The notes: generated from the letters alone by a model not told the origin. DNA of 64,000 nucleotides from Rhodospirillaceae bacterium (GCA_018701215.1 JABIWH010000012.1:16554-80553); one strand, 5' to 3'; shown: positions 54,376 through 63,400, numbered from the stretch's first letter. Translations and numbers: made by a program.

Positions 54376-54400
54376 TCAATGTTAGCTCAGCTCACTGATG

Positions 54401-55057
54401 TCAGAGGGCCTTGACGGCGTCAAGGAAAGCTTTGATGGCGGCGGGATCTTTTACCCCGGGAGCATGTTCCACGCCGGAGGATACATCAACCGCACAGGCC
54501 CCTGCGATGCCCACCGCCTGGACCACATTGCCGGCATCCAGGCCGCCGGACAGCATCCAGGGTTGCTGCCATTGACGATGGCTCAACAGATTCCAATCGA
54601 ACACCAGGCCATTGCCGCCTGGCAGGGCATCGGCCAGATCCTTTGGCGCCTTGGCATCGAACAGCAACATATCCGCCACGCCGTCATAGACGCCGGCGCC
54701 GTCCAGGTCAGATGCATTGGCGACCTTGATGGCCTTTAACACCGGCAATCCGGTAAGAGTTTTGATGGCGCCGACCCGGTCCGGGCTTTCACTGCCATGC
54801 AGTTGGATCAGATCAAGTGGCACCTGGGCCAGAACGCTTTGTAGTAATTCGTCATCGGGATCAACGAACACGCCGACTTTTTTGACTGCCGCCGGGATAT
54901 GGCTGCTCAATTCTCGGGCCTGTTCCGGCGTCACGGCGCGGGGCGAGGGCGGATAGAACATCAGGCCCACATATGACGCGCCATTGGCCACGGCGGCATC
55001 GATGGATGCCACGTCGTTCAAGCCGCAGATTTTGGCCTCGATAGGAGAAGTCTTCAT
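54401..55057 (-). CDS. trpF: Phosphoribosylanthranilate isomerase
   Basis: 218 residues; the third step of the tryptophan branch. The catalytic Cys is in AKICGLND and the Asp in LFDAKAP; the phosphate loop LSGGLDAGNV and VDVSSGVEHAPGVKD complete the barrel. First gene of the operon. A 134-bp palindromic region lies just upstream, between this start and the lapA end. Confidence 0.95.
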   Translation of the reverse strand: MKTSPIEAKICGLNDVASIDAAVANGASYVGLMFYPPSPRAVTPEQARELSSHIPAAVKKVGVFVDPDDELLQSVLAQVPLDLIQLHGSESPDRVGAIKTLTGLPVLKAIKVANASDLDGAGVYDGVADMLLFDAKAPKDLADALPGGNGLVFDWNLLSHRQWQQPWMLSGGLDAGNVVQAVGIAGACAVDVSSGVEHAPGVKDPAAIKAFLDAVKAL

Positions 55058-55117
55058 GCTGCGGTTTATAGCAAGGTGATCGGAATTTGTCCCACCTACC
55101 GCTTAGAGATTTCGCGT

Positions 55118-55251
55118 CACCAGACCATTTTCGATATTCATCGAGTCGCCAAGCCAGCCGCTCCCCCTGCCCGGCCAACCACAAGGTACCATGAATGGGC
55201 GGCCGGGCAGGGGGAGCGGCTGGGTAGTTCAATCTCAAAAATGGTCTGGTG
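55118..55251. repeat. 134-bp nested palindrome
   Basis: Outer arms CACCAGACCATTTT (55118-55131) and AAAATGGTCTGGTG (55238-55251) are perfect inverse complements. Inside them, CCAGCCGCTCCCCCTGCCCG plus GCC (55154-55176) and its exact complement (55201-55223) form a 23-bp stem around a 24-nt loop with GGTACC. Unpaired internal segments of 22 and 14 nt separate the two stems. The element lies between lapA and trpF, both leftward. No T-tract follows, so it is not a standard terminator; a miniature mobile element or structured leader RNA is possible. Confidence 0.85.
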
Positions 55252-55275
55252 TTGTTGCGGGCAATTCGATCCCTA

Positions 55276-55614
55276 TCACGCGGCCTTGACCACCTCGGCG
55301 GCATCACCTTCGGTTGTGCTGAGCGGATTGGCTTCGGATGCCTTTTGCGGCTTTTGCACATCACCTTCCAGGCGGCGCAGGTTCCGCTGCGCCTCGCGCA
55401 ACTGCCCACGCACCCGGCCGGCCCGTATCCAGGCGATCAAACCACCGGCGATCAGGCCGATAAAGATCCCGGCAAAGACGAGGCCATAAAGCGGCGCTTC
55501 GACGCTTATGGGCATGGGATCAAGGGATACGGTGACGCCATGGCGGTTGGCCACGGCAAAAGCCACGAATATCAAGGTTAGAGGTAGCAGCAACAGCCAA
55601 AGTAGAAGTTTCAC
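55276..55614 (-). CDS. lapA: LapA-domain inner membrane protein
   Basis: 112 residues, GTG start. Two hydrophobic helices (LWLLLLPLTLIFVAFAVANR and LVFAGIFIGLIAGGLIAWI) followed by a cytoplasmic coiled segment (GQLREAQRNLRRLEGDVQK), the LapA (YciS) layout linked to LPS assembly control in enterics. It is 16 nt downstream of ihfB, a common alphaproteobacterial neighbour. Confidence 0.82.
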   Translation of the reverse strand: MKLLLWLLLLPLTLIFVAFAVANRHGVTVSLDPMPISVEAPLYGLVFAGIFIGLIAGGLIAWIRAGRVRGQLREAQRNLRRLEGDVQKPQKASEANPLSTTEGDAAEVVKAA

Positions 55615-55630
55615 TTAGGAACCTGCCTGG

Positions 55631-55942
55631 CTAGTCTTCGGTTTCGGCAACCGTTTCGGCGCCGGGGACATTCAAGCGTTCGCGCAATTCCTTGCCGGTC
55701 TTGAAAAAGGGAACGTGTTTTTCCGCCACCGCCACCGAGTCGCCGGTGCGTGGATTACGGCCAATGCGTGCCGGCCGCCGCTTCACGGAAAAGGCGCCGA
55801 AGCCACGCAATTCAACCCGGTCGCCACGGCGCAAGGCATCGGTGATCTCGTCGAACACCGTGGTCACAATGCGCTCTACATCACGTTGGTAGAGGTGGGG
55901 GTTTTGTTCCGCAAGACGGGCGATCAATTCAGATTTTATCAT
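55631..55942 (-). CDS. ihfB: Integration host factor beta subunit
   Basis: 103 residues of the HU/IHF DNA-bending family: IKSELIARLAEQNPHLYQRD, VELRGFGAFSVKRR and the beta-arm tip RNPRTGDSV with Pro that intercalates DNA. The acidic C-terminus (ETVAETED) is a short extension. It lies between sppA and lapA on the same strand. Confidence 0.95.
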   Translation of the reverse strand: MIKSELIARLAEQNPHLYQRDVERIVTTVFDEITDALRRGDRVELRGFGAFSVKRRPARIGRNPRTGDSVAVAEKHVPFFKTGKELRERLNVPGAETVAETED

Positions 55943-56067
55943 CTTCGGCTCTATTTTCCTGTTTTCTCAGGTGGCCAGTTCGCCTGCTTAACTATTCAAG
56001 CGGGCCGCTAAGCGTAAACTTCCTTGAGAATTCGTGCCGTTATCGTAGCGAAGCACCTATACAGCCA

Positions 56068-56961
56068 TCAAGGTTGCCAAACCGATAACAGACCGTCAAG
56101 GGTAAGTCGTTCATTTTTAAACAGTTTTCCGCCTACTGTGTCAAGCGTTCGGGCGAGCAGACTGGATTTTTCCCCCCAGCGCACCTCGGTAACGGGGACT
56201 TTCATTGAAATACCATGCTTGTCCTGCAACCAGAGCCGTGCCGCCCGCTCGCCGCCCAGGGCGTCAATCAGACGCAACTTCATCGCCTGGCGACCGCTGA
56301 AAACCCGGCCATCGGCGGCCTCTTGCAATTCCAACTGATTGAATTTACGCCGCTCCTGCACCAGTTCAGCGAACCAGTCATAACTATCTTCTAGCAAAAC
56401 CTGCAATGCCTGGCGTACCTCTTTCGAGACCGTCTCGAGCGGAGAAGGCTGCCCCTTCAGGGGCGAACTTTTAAGAGAAAACGGCTTGATACCCAACTTA
56501 TCCAACAAGCCGGTAAATTCCGCCGTTTGGAACAGCACGCCGATGGAGCCGGTCAACGAGGTTTCCATGGCGATGATATGATCCGCAGCGATGGCAACGA
56601 TATAGCCGCCCGATGTACCAATAGTGCCGATTACGGCCACCACCGGCTTCTTTGCCGCGACGCGGCGCAGGGCATGATAAATCTGTTCCGAACCAGTGGT
56701 GGTGCCGCCAGGAGAGTTGATCCGGACGATGACCGCCCGCACCTCGTCCTCATCCATCAGCTTCTCGATCGCTTCGCCGCGCTCTGGATCTTCCGAAATG
56801 AAGCCGTTGATGGATAGGCGGGCAATATGGCTTTCGCCCCGGTCGTAATACTGCGCAACACCAACCGCGATGAGCATCATCACCGCCAGTGCGGCAGTGA
56901 GCCGCCAGAACATCAGGCGCCGCTTTAAGCGCCTGCGGTCCAATATGGCATCGGCGTCCAT
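56068..56961 (-). CDS. sppA: Signal peptide peptidase SppA, short form
   Basis: 297 residues. One N-terminal membrane helix (about 17-37, LTAALAVMMLIAVGVAQYY) anchors a serine protease of the ClpP/crotonase fold. The nucleophile Ser lies in SLTGSIGVLFQ and the lysine in the following KSSPLKG stretch. It degrades signal peptides released in the membrane. The short form is about half the E. coli length, as in most bacteria. Lies between rpsA and ihfB. Confidence 0.9.
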   Translation of the reverse strand: MDADAILDRRRLKRRLMFWRLTAALAVMMLIAVGVAQYYDRGESHIARLSINGFISEDPERGEAIEKLMDEDEVRAVIVRINSPGGTTTGSEQIYHALRRVAAKKPVVAVIGTIGTSGGYIVAIAADHIIAMETSLTGSIGVLFQTAEFTGLLDKLGIKPFSLKSSPLKGQPSPLETVSKEVRQALQVLLEDSYDWFAELVQERRKFNQLELQEAADGRVFSGRQAMKLRLIDALGGERAARLWLQDKHGISMKVPVTEVRWGEKSSLLARTLDTVGGKLFKNERLTLDGLLSVWQP

Positions 56962-56995
56962 TTTGCTAGTGCGAGATTATTGCCGCCAAAGCGTC

Positions 56996-57019
56996 CGCCC
57001 CCCTTCGAAAAGGGGGGCG
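56996..57019 (-). terminator. GC-rich hairpin after rpsA
   Basis: CGCCCCCCTT pairs with AAGGGGGGCG around a 4-nt TTCG/CGAA-type loop, 6 nt beyond the rpsA stop. No T-tract follows, so it may slow transcription or protect the rpsA 3' end rather than terminate fully; sppA follows 35 nt later. Confidence 0.6.
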
Positions 57020-57024
57020 TTTGC

Positions 57025-58986
57025 TTAGCTATCGGCCTTATCGTCGGAAGCGTCGTCGGAAGCGGTTTCAGCTTCGTCAGTAGCGTCGTCAGAGGCATCG
57101 TCACTGGCAGCTTCGGCTTCCTCGGAAGCGCTCTCGTCGGCGCCTTCTTCCACGCTTTCGACCGGAGCTTCGGGCTCTGCTTCGGCTGCAGCCTCCGCTT
57201 CGACTTCCGGAGCAGCTTCCATTTCCTCGGGCAAGGTGTCGCCGTAATCAGGCTCGGCGCCGTCATCCTCGTCCTCTTCCTCGGCATTGGCCAGTTCCCG
57301 GGCCCGGCCCATGGCTGGTCCAAGAATGTCGCCGAGAGAGGCGCCGGAGTCCGAAGAGCCATATTGTTGCACGGCTTCCTTCTCTTCCTTGATTTCCCGC
57401 GCCTTGATGGAAAGTGCCAGACGGCGGGTATTCTTCTCGATCGAGGTAATCTGCGCATCCAGCTTGTCGCCGACCGCGAAACGCTCGGGCTTTTGCTCGG
57501 AACGGTCCCGCGACAGATCGGCACGGCGGATGAAGCCGCGCAGGCCATCGCCAACCGTGACCTCGATGCCACGATCCAGGATCGCGGCGACGGTGCAGGT
57601 TACGACGCTGCCCCGCTTCATGGTTTCGGCTTCGGCGAAAGGATCGCTGCTCAACTGCTTGATGCCAAGGCTGATGCGCTCTTTCGAGATATCGATGTCC
57701 AGCACCTTGGCCTTGACCATGTCGCCCTTGTTGTAGGCACCCATGGCTTCCTCGCCGCCCTTGTCCCAATCGATGTCGGACATGTGAACCATGCCGTCCA
57801 GCTCGAAGCTGAGACCGATGAACAGACCGAATTCGGTGATGTTCTTGACTTCACCTTCAACCTGGCTGCCCACGGGATGGGCCGCAATGAACTCTTCCCA
57901 AGGATTGTCCATGCATTGTTTCAAACCAAGGCTGACCCGGCGCCGTTCGGGATCCACGTCCAGCACCATGACTTCGACTTGCTGCGAGGTGGAAACGATT
58001 TTGCCCGGATGGACGTTCTTTTTGGTCCAGCTCATCTCGGAGACATGCACCAGGCCTTCGACGCCCGGCTCCAGCTCCACAAATGCGCCGTAATCGGTGA
58101 TGTTGGTGACCCGGCCCGTGAATTTGGCACGCAGGGGGTATTTCACCTGAATGCCATCCCAGGGATCTTCCAACAGCTGCTTCATGCCGAGGCTGATGCG
58201 TTGGGTTTCAGCGTTGACCTTGATCACCTGAACCTTGACGGTCTCGCCAATCGTCAGCGCCTCGGACGGATGGTTGATGCGCCGCCATGCCATGTCGGTG
58301 ACGTGGAGCAGGCCGTCGATGCCGCCCAGATCAACGAAGGCACCATAATCGGTGATGTTCTTGACCACGCCTTCCAGCACCTGGCCCTCGGCCAGGTTGG
58401 CGACCAGTTCGGTACGCTGTACCGCCCGCGTCACTTCCAGAACGGCGCGGCGCGAGACGACGATATTGCCCCGGCGGCGGTCCATCTTCAGGATCTGGAA
58501 AGGCTGCGGGATGTTCATTAGCGGCGTGATGTCGCGCACCGGGCGGATGTCCACCTGGCTGCCCGGCAGGAATGCCACGGCGCCTGACAGATCAACCGTG
58601 AAGCCACCCTTGACCCGGCCGACAATGGAGCCGTCAACCTGCTCGCTTTTGTCATGGGCCACTTCCAGATGGTTCCAGGCCTCTTCCCGGCGGGCTTTCT
58701 CGCGGCTGATGACCGCATCGCCCAGGGCGTTTTCAATCCGCTCCAGAAAAACCTCGATCGCATCACCGACGGCGATTTCCTCGCCCGCCTTGGCGAATTC
58801 GCGGGTGGAGATCCGGCCTTCGGTCTTCAGGCCGATGTCGATCACCACGTTATCATTTTCAATCGCCACCACGGTGCCATGCACCACGCGGCCTTCCAGT
58901 TGATCCTGGGAAATAAAGCTCTCGGCTAAAAGCGCTTCAAAGTCATCTTCCGCGCCGAAGGCGGCGCCCATGTCTGCATCAGTCAT
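57025..58986 (-). CDS. rpsA: 30S ribosomal protein S1 with long acidic C-terminus
   Basis: 653 residues. Six S1 RNA-binding repeats are visible (e.g. GTVVAIENDNVVIDIGLKTE; VKNITDYGAFVDLGGIDGLL; VTNITDYGAFVELEPGVEGL; VKNITEFGLFIGLSFELDGM). S1 brings mRNA to the small subunit. The usual protein is about 560 residues; here some 85 extra residues of mainly Ala, Glu, Asp and Ser (EEAEAASDDASDD, repeated) end the chain. Acidic S1 tails occur in alphaproteobacteria, but this one is long and internally repeated. cmk precedes it with 149 bp between. Confidence 0.96.
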   Translation of the reverse strand: MTDADMGAAFGAEDDFEALLAESFISQDQLEGRVVHGTVVAIENDNVVIDIGLKTEGRISTREFAKAGEEIAVGDAIEVFLERIENALGDAVISREKARREEAWNHLEVAHDKSEQVDGSIVGRVKGGFTVDLSGAVAFLPGSQVDIRPVRDITPLMNIPQPFQILKMDRRRGNIVVSRRAVLEVTRAVQRTELVANLAEGQVLEGVVKNITDYGAFVDLGGIDGLLHVTDMAWRRINHPSEALTIGETVKVQVIKVNAETQRISLGMKQLLEDPWDGIQVKYPLRAKFTGRVTNITDYGAFVELEPGVEGLVHVSEMSWTKKNVHPGKIVSTSQQVEVMVLDVDPERRRVSLGLKQCMDNPWEEFIAAHPVGSQVEGEVKNITEFGLFIGLSFELDGMVHMSDIDWDKGGEEAMGAYNKGDMVKAKVLDIDISKERISLGIKQLSSDPFAEAETMKRGSVVTCTVAAILDRGIEVTVGDGLRGFIRRADLSRDRSEQKPERFAVGDKLDAQITSIEKNTRRLALSIKAREIKEEKEAVQQYGSSDSGASLGDILGPAMGRARELANAEEEDEDDGAEPDYGDTLPEEMEAAPEVEAEAAAEAEPEAPVESVEEGADESASEEAEAASDDASDDATDEAETASDDASDDKADS

Positions 58987-59082
58987 CTAAGTCTCTTTCC
59001 AATTATCTTCGTCGGCCAACCGGTTGTATCCGGTGGTCTTGAGCCAAAGGGGATTTCCATCAAGCCTTCGCAATATCAATAA

Positions 59083-59102
59083 GGCCCCGATTAAGGGGAG
59101 CC
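59083..59102 (-). terminator. Possible hairpin between cmk and rpsA
   Basis: CCCC-TTAATC-GGGG with outer GG/CC pairs and a small bulge; read leftwards it is followed by a weak T-rich stretch (CCTTATTGATATT). It may end part of the aroA-cmk transcripts or belong to the rpsA leader, which in other bacteria is autoregulated by S1. Confidence 0.35.
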
Positions 59103-59135
59103 ACGAAGACATATCCGGGAATCGATAAAACCGTA

Positions 59136-59786
59136 CTAATCTTCCATACAAGCCGCGACGTACGACTGCGCAGCCTGGAACGCGGCCTCTATATCCATTT
59201 TTGTGGTGTCGAGCAAGTGCGCATCGTCCGCCGCCGCCAGGGGCGATGTCGCGCGTTCGCTGTCACGGGCATCGCGGGCCGCCAAATCTGCCGCCACCAC
59301 CTCCAGGCTAACCTCTTCGCCTTTGCCAACCAATTCGGTGTGACGGCGTTTGGCGCGAGCCTCGGCGGAGGCCGTGACAAAGATTTTCACGTCCGCATCG
59401 GGACAGACCACGGTGCCGATATCGCGGCCGTCCAGCACCGCGCCATTAGTGCCGTCGGGGGGCGAAGCAGCAAAATTCCGCTGATAATCAAGCAATGCCG
59501 CGCGCAGGGCCGGCTGTGGCGAGATCACACTGGCCGCTTCGCCAACTGCCTCGGCGCGCAAGCCGGGATCATCCAGATCCGTCAGACTGACCGCCTGGGC
59601 CTGGGCCACCAGCGCCGGGATATTATCCAGAGCCTGGCTATCGCGTAACAGGCGCAGGGCCACGGCCCGATACAATGCGCCCGTATCCAGATAGGCAAAG
59701 CCGAAATGCGCCGCCAGCTGCCGGCCCAGGGTGCCCTTGCCGGCCGCCACCGGACCATCCACCGCGACTACAATGCTTTTACTCAT
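59136..59786 (-). CDS. cmk: Cytidylate kinase
   Basis: 216 residues from the ATG at 59786 (GAGG 7 nt upstream; a longer frame to 59804 exists). Phosphorylates CMP and dCMP. P-loop GPVAAGKGTLGRQLA, NMP-binding LDTGALYRAVALR and GRDIGTVVCPDADVKIF are present. It lies 21 nt downstream of aroA in the conserved aroA-cmk-rpsA order. Confidence 0.95.
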   Translation of the reverse strand: MSKSIVVAVDGPVAAGKGTLGRQLAAHFGFAYLDTGALYRAVALRLLRDSQALDNIPALVAQAQAVSLTDLDDPGLRAEAVGEAASVISPQPALRAALLDYQRNFAASPPDGTNGAVLDGRDIGTVVCPDADVKIFVTASAEARAKRRHTELVGKGEEVSLEVVAADLAARDARDSERATSPLAAADDAHLLDTTKMDIEAAFQAAQSYVAACMED

Positions 59787-59807
59787 CAATTCGCCTCTAT
59801 ACATTCT

Positions 59808-61160
59808 CTATTCGGGCTCTATTCGGGCACCTAAGCCAGTCATCAACGCGGCGAAGCCGGGGAAGGACGTTTCGATCATTTCGCATCCCGCAACCCGCAC
59901 GGGGCCCTGGGCGCCCAGTCCATAAATCAGGAATGACATGGCGATGCGGTGGTCCATTTCCGTATCGATGGAAACGCCGGCCTTGGCAGGTGCCGGGCCA
60001 TCGTGGCCCTGTACGATCAAGCCATCCTGCAATTCCTCCACCGCTACGCCAAGGGCGGACAGACCCTTGGCCATGGCCGCGATACGATCACTTTCCTTGA
60101 CCCGCAATTCAGCGATGCCCCGCATCACCGTTGGCCCTTTGGCAAAGGCGGCCAGGGCAGCGAGAACGGGATATTCATCGATCATCGCCGGCGCGCGCTC
60201 GAGCGGTACCTCGATGCCGTGCAGCTGGCCATGACGCACGCGCAGATCGGCGATTGGTTCGCCCTGGTCCTGGCGGCGGTTCTGTTCCGTGATTTGCGCG
60301 CCCATGTCACGCAAGGTGTCCAGCAGCGCGGCCCGCAGCGGGTTCAGGCCAACGCCGGTGATCGTGACGTCCGAGCCGGGCACCAACAAGGCGGCGGCGA
60401 TGGGAAAGGCGGCGGACGATGGATCGCCGGGCACATGTACGGTTTGCGGCCGCAGTTCGGGCTGCCCCGTAAGTGCGATACGGCGGCCACCATCTTGATC
60501 TTCATCGACCGTGACCTGGGCTCCGAAATGGCGCAGCAGATGTTCCGTATGATCCCGGCAGGGGCGCGGTTCAATGACCGTGGTAACGCCGGGCGCGTTC
60601 AGGCCGGCCAGCAGCACGGCGGACTTAATTTGGGCCGAGGCCACGGGCAGGCGGTAGTCGATTGGCGTTAGGCGATTGCTGCCCACCACGGTGATCGGCA
60701 GACGGCCGCCCTCCGCCGCCTCGAATTGTCCGCCCATTTGCTGCAAGGGCGTGATTACCCGCTGCATGGGCCGCTGCCGCAGCGAAGCATCGCCGGTGAA
60801 GACGGAAGTTATGCCATGGGAAGCGGCCAGGCCCAGTAACAACCGGGCCCCGGTGCCGGAATTCCCCAAATCCAACACATCGCCCGGCGCCAACAGGCCG
60901 CCGACACCCAGACCGTTGATCCGCCAAACGCCACCTGCTTCGCTCTCGCTTCGCTGTATGTCCGCGCCATAGGCACGCAGGGCCTGGGCCGTGGCCAATA
61001 CGTCCTCTCCCTCCAGCAAACCGTGAACAACGGTTTCTCCGACGCAAAGCGCGCCCAGGATCAAAGCCCGGTGCGAAATCGATTTGTCGCCAGGCACGGC
61101 AATGCTGCCGTATAGGCCCGTACCTGAAGGCGTCGCGGGATGCGCGGTCTGGTGGGTCAC
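59808..61160 (-). CDS. aroA: EPSP synthase (3-phosphoshikimate 1-carboxyvinyltransferase)
   Basis: 450 residues. Joins phosphoenolpyruvate to shikimate-3-phosphate, supplying chorismate for tryptophan and other aromatics. Motifs GDKSISHRALILGALC, LGNSGTGARLL, GDASLRQRPM and RVKESDRIAAMAKGL are complete. Divergent from the TIGR02300 gene. Confidence 0.95.
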   Translation of the reverse strand: MTHQTAHPATPSGTGLYGSIAVPGDKSISHRALILGALCVGETVVHGLLEGEDVLATAQALRAYGADIQRSESEAGGVWRINGLGVGGLLAPGDVLDLGNSGTGARLLLGLAASHGITSVFTGDASLRQRPMQRVITPLQQMGGQFEAAEGGRLPITVVGSNRLTPIDYRLPVASAQIKSAVLLAGLNAPGVTTVIEPRPCRDHTEHLLRHFGAQVTVDEDQDGGRRIALTGQPELRPQTVHVPGDPSSAAFPIAAALLVPGSDVTITGVGLNPLRAALLDTLRDMGAQITEQNRRQDQGEPIADLRVRHGQLHGIEVPLERAPAMIDEYPVLAALAAFAKGPTVMRGIAELRVKESDRIAAMAKGLSALGVAVEELQDGLIVQGHDGPAPAKAGVSIDTEMDHRIAMSFLIYGLGAQGPVRVAGCEMIETSFPGFAALMTGLGARIEPE

Positions 61161-61282
61161 GTCTGCCTGCCACTTTCATTTACTGGGGCTGTTGCGCCGG
61201 CCAAATATCGTCGCCCGGTCACCGGGTGCCTTGCCTATCATAATGCCGTGACCATCGCCAGATGGAGGATGTGGAAATTCTG

Positions 61283-61311
61283 TTGACATAGATGCCGCAT
61301 GTTCTCTATTG
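61283..61311 (+). promoter_or_regulatory. Sigma-70 type promoter candidate for the TIGR02300 gene
   Basis: TTGACA (61283-61288) with a weak -10, CTATTG or TATTGG, 17 to 18 nt later, about 60 nt before the GTG at 61373. The -35 is a perfect consensus. Confidence 0.45.
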
Positions 61312-61372
61312 GAATGCGCCGGTCGTCCTTAGAAGTTCGTCCGGAGCACAGATCATTTGGGAGACATTAATA

Positions 61373-61747
61373 GTGGCCAAGCCGGAATGGGGTACCAAGC
61401 GAACATGCCTGGGTTGTGGTGCCAAGTTTTATGACATGGGCCGCAGCCCGATTACCTGCCCAGCCTGTGATGAACCTTTCGCCGTGGCGGCGCCGAGCCG
61501 CTCACGCCGTAGCCGCAAGGAAGAACCAAAGCCGGCGGCACCGGCAGCGGTAGTGGCAGCGGATCAGACGGTCTCGACCAAGGATGATGAGGTCGAGGCC
61601 TTGGCGGGTGAAGTCGATGATTTACTCGACGATGATGATGATGACGAGGATGACGCCATTGCCACCCTTGCCGATGATGACGACGACGAAGACGAAGACG
61701 TTCTGGCGGAAGCCGACATCAGCAAGGACAAGATTTCCGACGAATGA
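61373..61747 (+). CDS. TIGR02300 (FYDLN acidic) family protein
   Basis: 124 residues from the GTG at 61373, with GGGAGA 8 nt upstream. The N-terminal zinc-ribbon-like part (KPEWGTKRTCLGCGAKFYDM, ITCPACDEPF) has two CxxC pairs; the rest is Lys/Arg-rich, then a long acidic tail with DDDDDDEDD-type runs. The family is typical of alphaproteobacteria and lies next to aroA as here. Function unknown; it is followed by tRNA-Ala. Confidence 0.92.
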   Translation: MAKPEWGTKRTCLGCGAKFYDMGRSPITCPACDEPFAVAAPSRSRRSRKEEPKPAAPAAVVAADQTVSTKDDEVEALAGEVDDLLDDDDDDEDDAIATLADDDDDEDEDVLAEADISKDKISDE

Positions 61748-61892
61748 TCTAAAACCGCCGACGAAAATCAAACGGTGGACAGAAAAATTCGTTTTGGGCG
61801 CAGTTTGGTCTTGAATTGACCGCCACCGCGCCCTAGGTTCCGCCCGTCGCGTACCCAGGTCCCTGGGCGCAGCGAAAAGCATACCCAGTTTC

Positions 61893-61968
<76 letters not shown>

Positions 61969-61976
61969 AAGTTTCC

Positions 61977-62010
61977 AAGGGGTTAGCCTGAACAAGGCTA
62001 ACCCCTTTTT
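61977..62010 (+). terminator. Rho-independent terminator after tRNA-Ala
   Basis: AAGGGGTTAGCC (61977-61988) pairs perfectly with GGCTAACCCCTT (61996-62007) around a 7-nt loop and is followed by TTT. Confidence 0.9.
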
Positions 62011-62203
62011 GGTTCAAGTCACCACTAGGTCACCACGGAAGCGGGATCTTTCCGGACGAAGCCGCTTGCTCGTCGAGCCGATGATTTCCCCGCATCTTGC
62101 GCCCGTGTTTGCTGCGCAAGGAAATTTCCATCGCCAAATTATCCATGCTACGCTTGAAGCACGGCTTATGCCCTGGAAGCACTGCCCAAGGATGGATGGT
62201 TGA

Positions 62204-62458
62204 ATGCGCCGACCTTTTCAAAATTTTGCTCTTGAAGCCGGTGATAGGCTGGAAAAGGTTGGCCGACCGGGACGGGTCTGGGTCGTCGAACATTTGGTAA
62301 AGCCATGGGGTGAGCCGCCCCACGCGGTCATCGTTGACGACAATAACCATAACGAAACACGCATGCTGGCGCAGTCCGTGCTTTGCGACACATCCAGGTA
62401 TCGCCGACTCCAAGATGCGAACAGAGTGCCGGGGCCGGGCGACTTCAAGCGGAGATGA
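62204..62458 (+). CDS. Small hypothetical protein
   Basis: 84 residues (ATG 62204) with protein-like composition: GDRLEKVGRPGRVWVVEHLV, GEPPHAVIVDD and NETRMLAQSVLCDTSRYRRL. I do not recognise the family. The pattern W-V-V-E-x-L...P-H-A-x-x-V...T-R-M resembles small cytosolic alphaproteobacterial hypotheticals, but no strong ribosome site precedes it. The 193 bp before it (62011-62203), after the terminator, hold no clear feature. Confidence 0.5.
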   Translation: MRRPFQNFALEAGDRLEKVGRPGRVWVVEHLVKPWGEPPHAVIVDDNNHNETRMLAQSVLCDTSRYRRLQDANRVPGPGDFKRR

Positions 62459-62539
62459 GAATGAAAGCGGATACTATTTGGGCAATACTCGATTGAAAAC
62501 CATATTAGGTGGGATAGATCAATCTACGGGGAAAGCGAT

Positions 62540-63085
62540 ATGAAAATCTTGGGCATTTCAGGTAGCCTGCGGGCGAGTTCGTTCAACACGGCCCTGTTGC
62601 GCACGGCCCAGAAACTTGCGCCCGATGGCATGGAGATCGAGATTGCCGATCTTTCCAGCATTCCGCCCTATAACGAGGATATCTATGCCAGCGGTTTTCC
62701 CGATGCGGTGGAAACCTTCCGTGGACAGATCGCCGCCGCCGACGGCCTTTTGATCGCCACCCCGGAATATAACTACTCCACTTCCGGGGTGCTGAAGAAC
62801 GCCATCGACTGGGCCTCCCGTCCACCCGATCAACCCTTCAATAACAAGGCGGTGGCGGTGATGGGGGCCAGCGCAGGCAAGGCGGGGACTGCGCGGGCGC
62901 AGTATCATTTGCGTCAGGTCTTCGTCTTCCTCAATGGCCATATGATCAACAAACCCGAAGTCATGGTCGGCGGCGCCAGCCAAGCGTTCGATGAAAATGG
63001 AAACCTGCTTGACGACGTGGCCAAAGACCTGATCGGCCAATTACTCGTTGCCCTGCGGGACATGAGCGGGCGCATGGCTCTCTGA
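62540..63085 (+). CDS. NADPH-dependent FMN reductase
   Basis: 181 residues of the flavodoxin-like NAD(P)H:FMN/quinone reductase group: ILGISGSLRASSFNTALLR (FMN phosphate loop), LLIATPEYNYSTSGVLKNAIDW and the AVMGASAGKAGTARAQYHLR stretch. Makes reduced FMN or detoxifies quinones/chromate. GGGGAAAG precedes the ATG. Ends 91 nt before the convergent cold-shock gene. Confidence 0.9.
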   Translation: MKILGISGSLRASSFNTALLRTAQKLAPDGMEIEIADLSSIPPYNEDIYASGFPDAVETFRGQIAAADGLLIATPEYNYSTSGVLKNAIDWASRPPDQPFNNKAVAVMGASAGKAGTARAQYHLRQVFVFLNGHMINKPEVMVGGASQAFDENGNLLDDVAKDLIGQLLVALRDMSGRMAL

Positions 63086-63175
63086 CTATGTCTCGCATTC
63101 GAGGTTGACGGTATGGCCTGGACGTTCGGTGATGGTCAGAGAACCGGTTGCCATAGTGGGAAAGACAGGCTCAGA

Positions 63176-63385
63176 TCAATCGAGGGCGACCAGATTTCCT
63201 GCTACGCTCTTGCCGTCGCGCCCCGCTTCCACATCGTATCGAACCTTCTGGCCTGCAACCAAACCAGACATGCCAGCTTGTTCTACCGCAGAAATGTGCA
63301 CGAAGGCATCAGATCCGCCTCCGTCCGGCTCGATGACGCCAAAGCCACTGACTGTGTTGAAAAATTTCACTGTACCCACTGGCAC
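63176..63385 (-). CDS. Cold-shock protein (CspA family)
   Basis: 69 residues with the RNA-binding motifs GTVKFFNTVSGFGVIEPD (RNP1-like; the usual Lys-Gly-Phe-Gly-Phe-Ile is SGFGVIEP) and DAFVHISAVE (RNP2). A nucleic-acid chaperone of the cytoplasm. GTG start at 63385 with GGAAGGG upstream. Repeat copy D lies just upstream. Confidence 0.93.
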   Translation of the reverse strand: MPVGTVKFFNTVSGFGVIEPDGGGSDAFVHISAVEQAGMSGLVAGQKVRYDVEAGRDGKSVAGNLVALD

Positions 63386-63400
63386 GTCGTTTTCCCTTCC

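Noticed and set aside
56980..58521. 513-codon plus-strand frame opposite rpsA
   Set aside because: Antisense of the six S1 domains; only low-complexity hydrophobic and Gly/Phe text at its start comes from the acidic tail.
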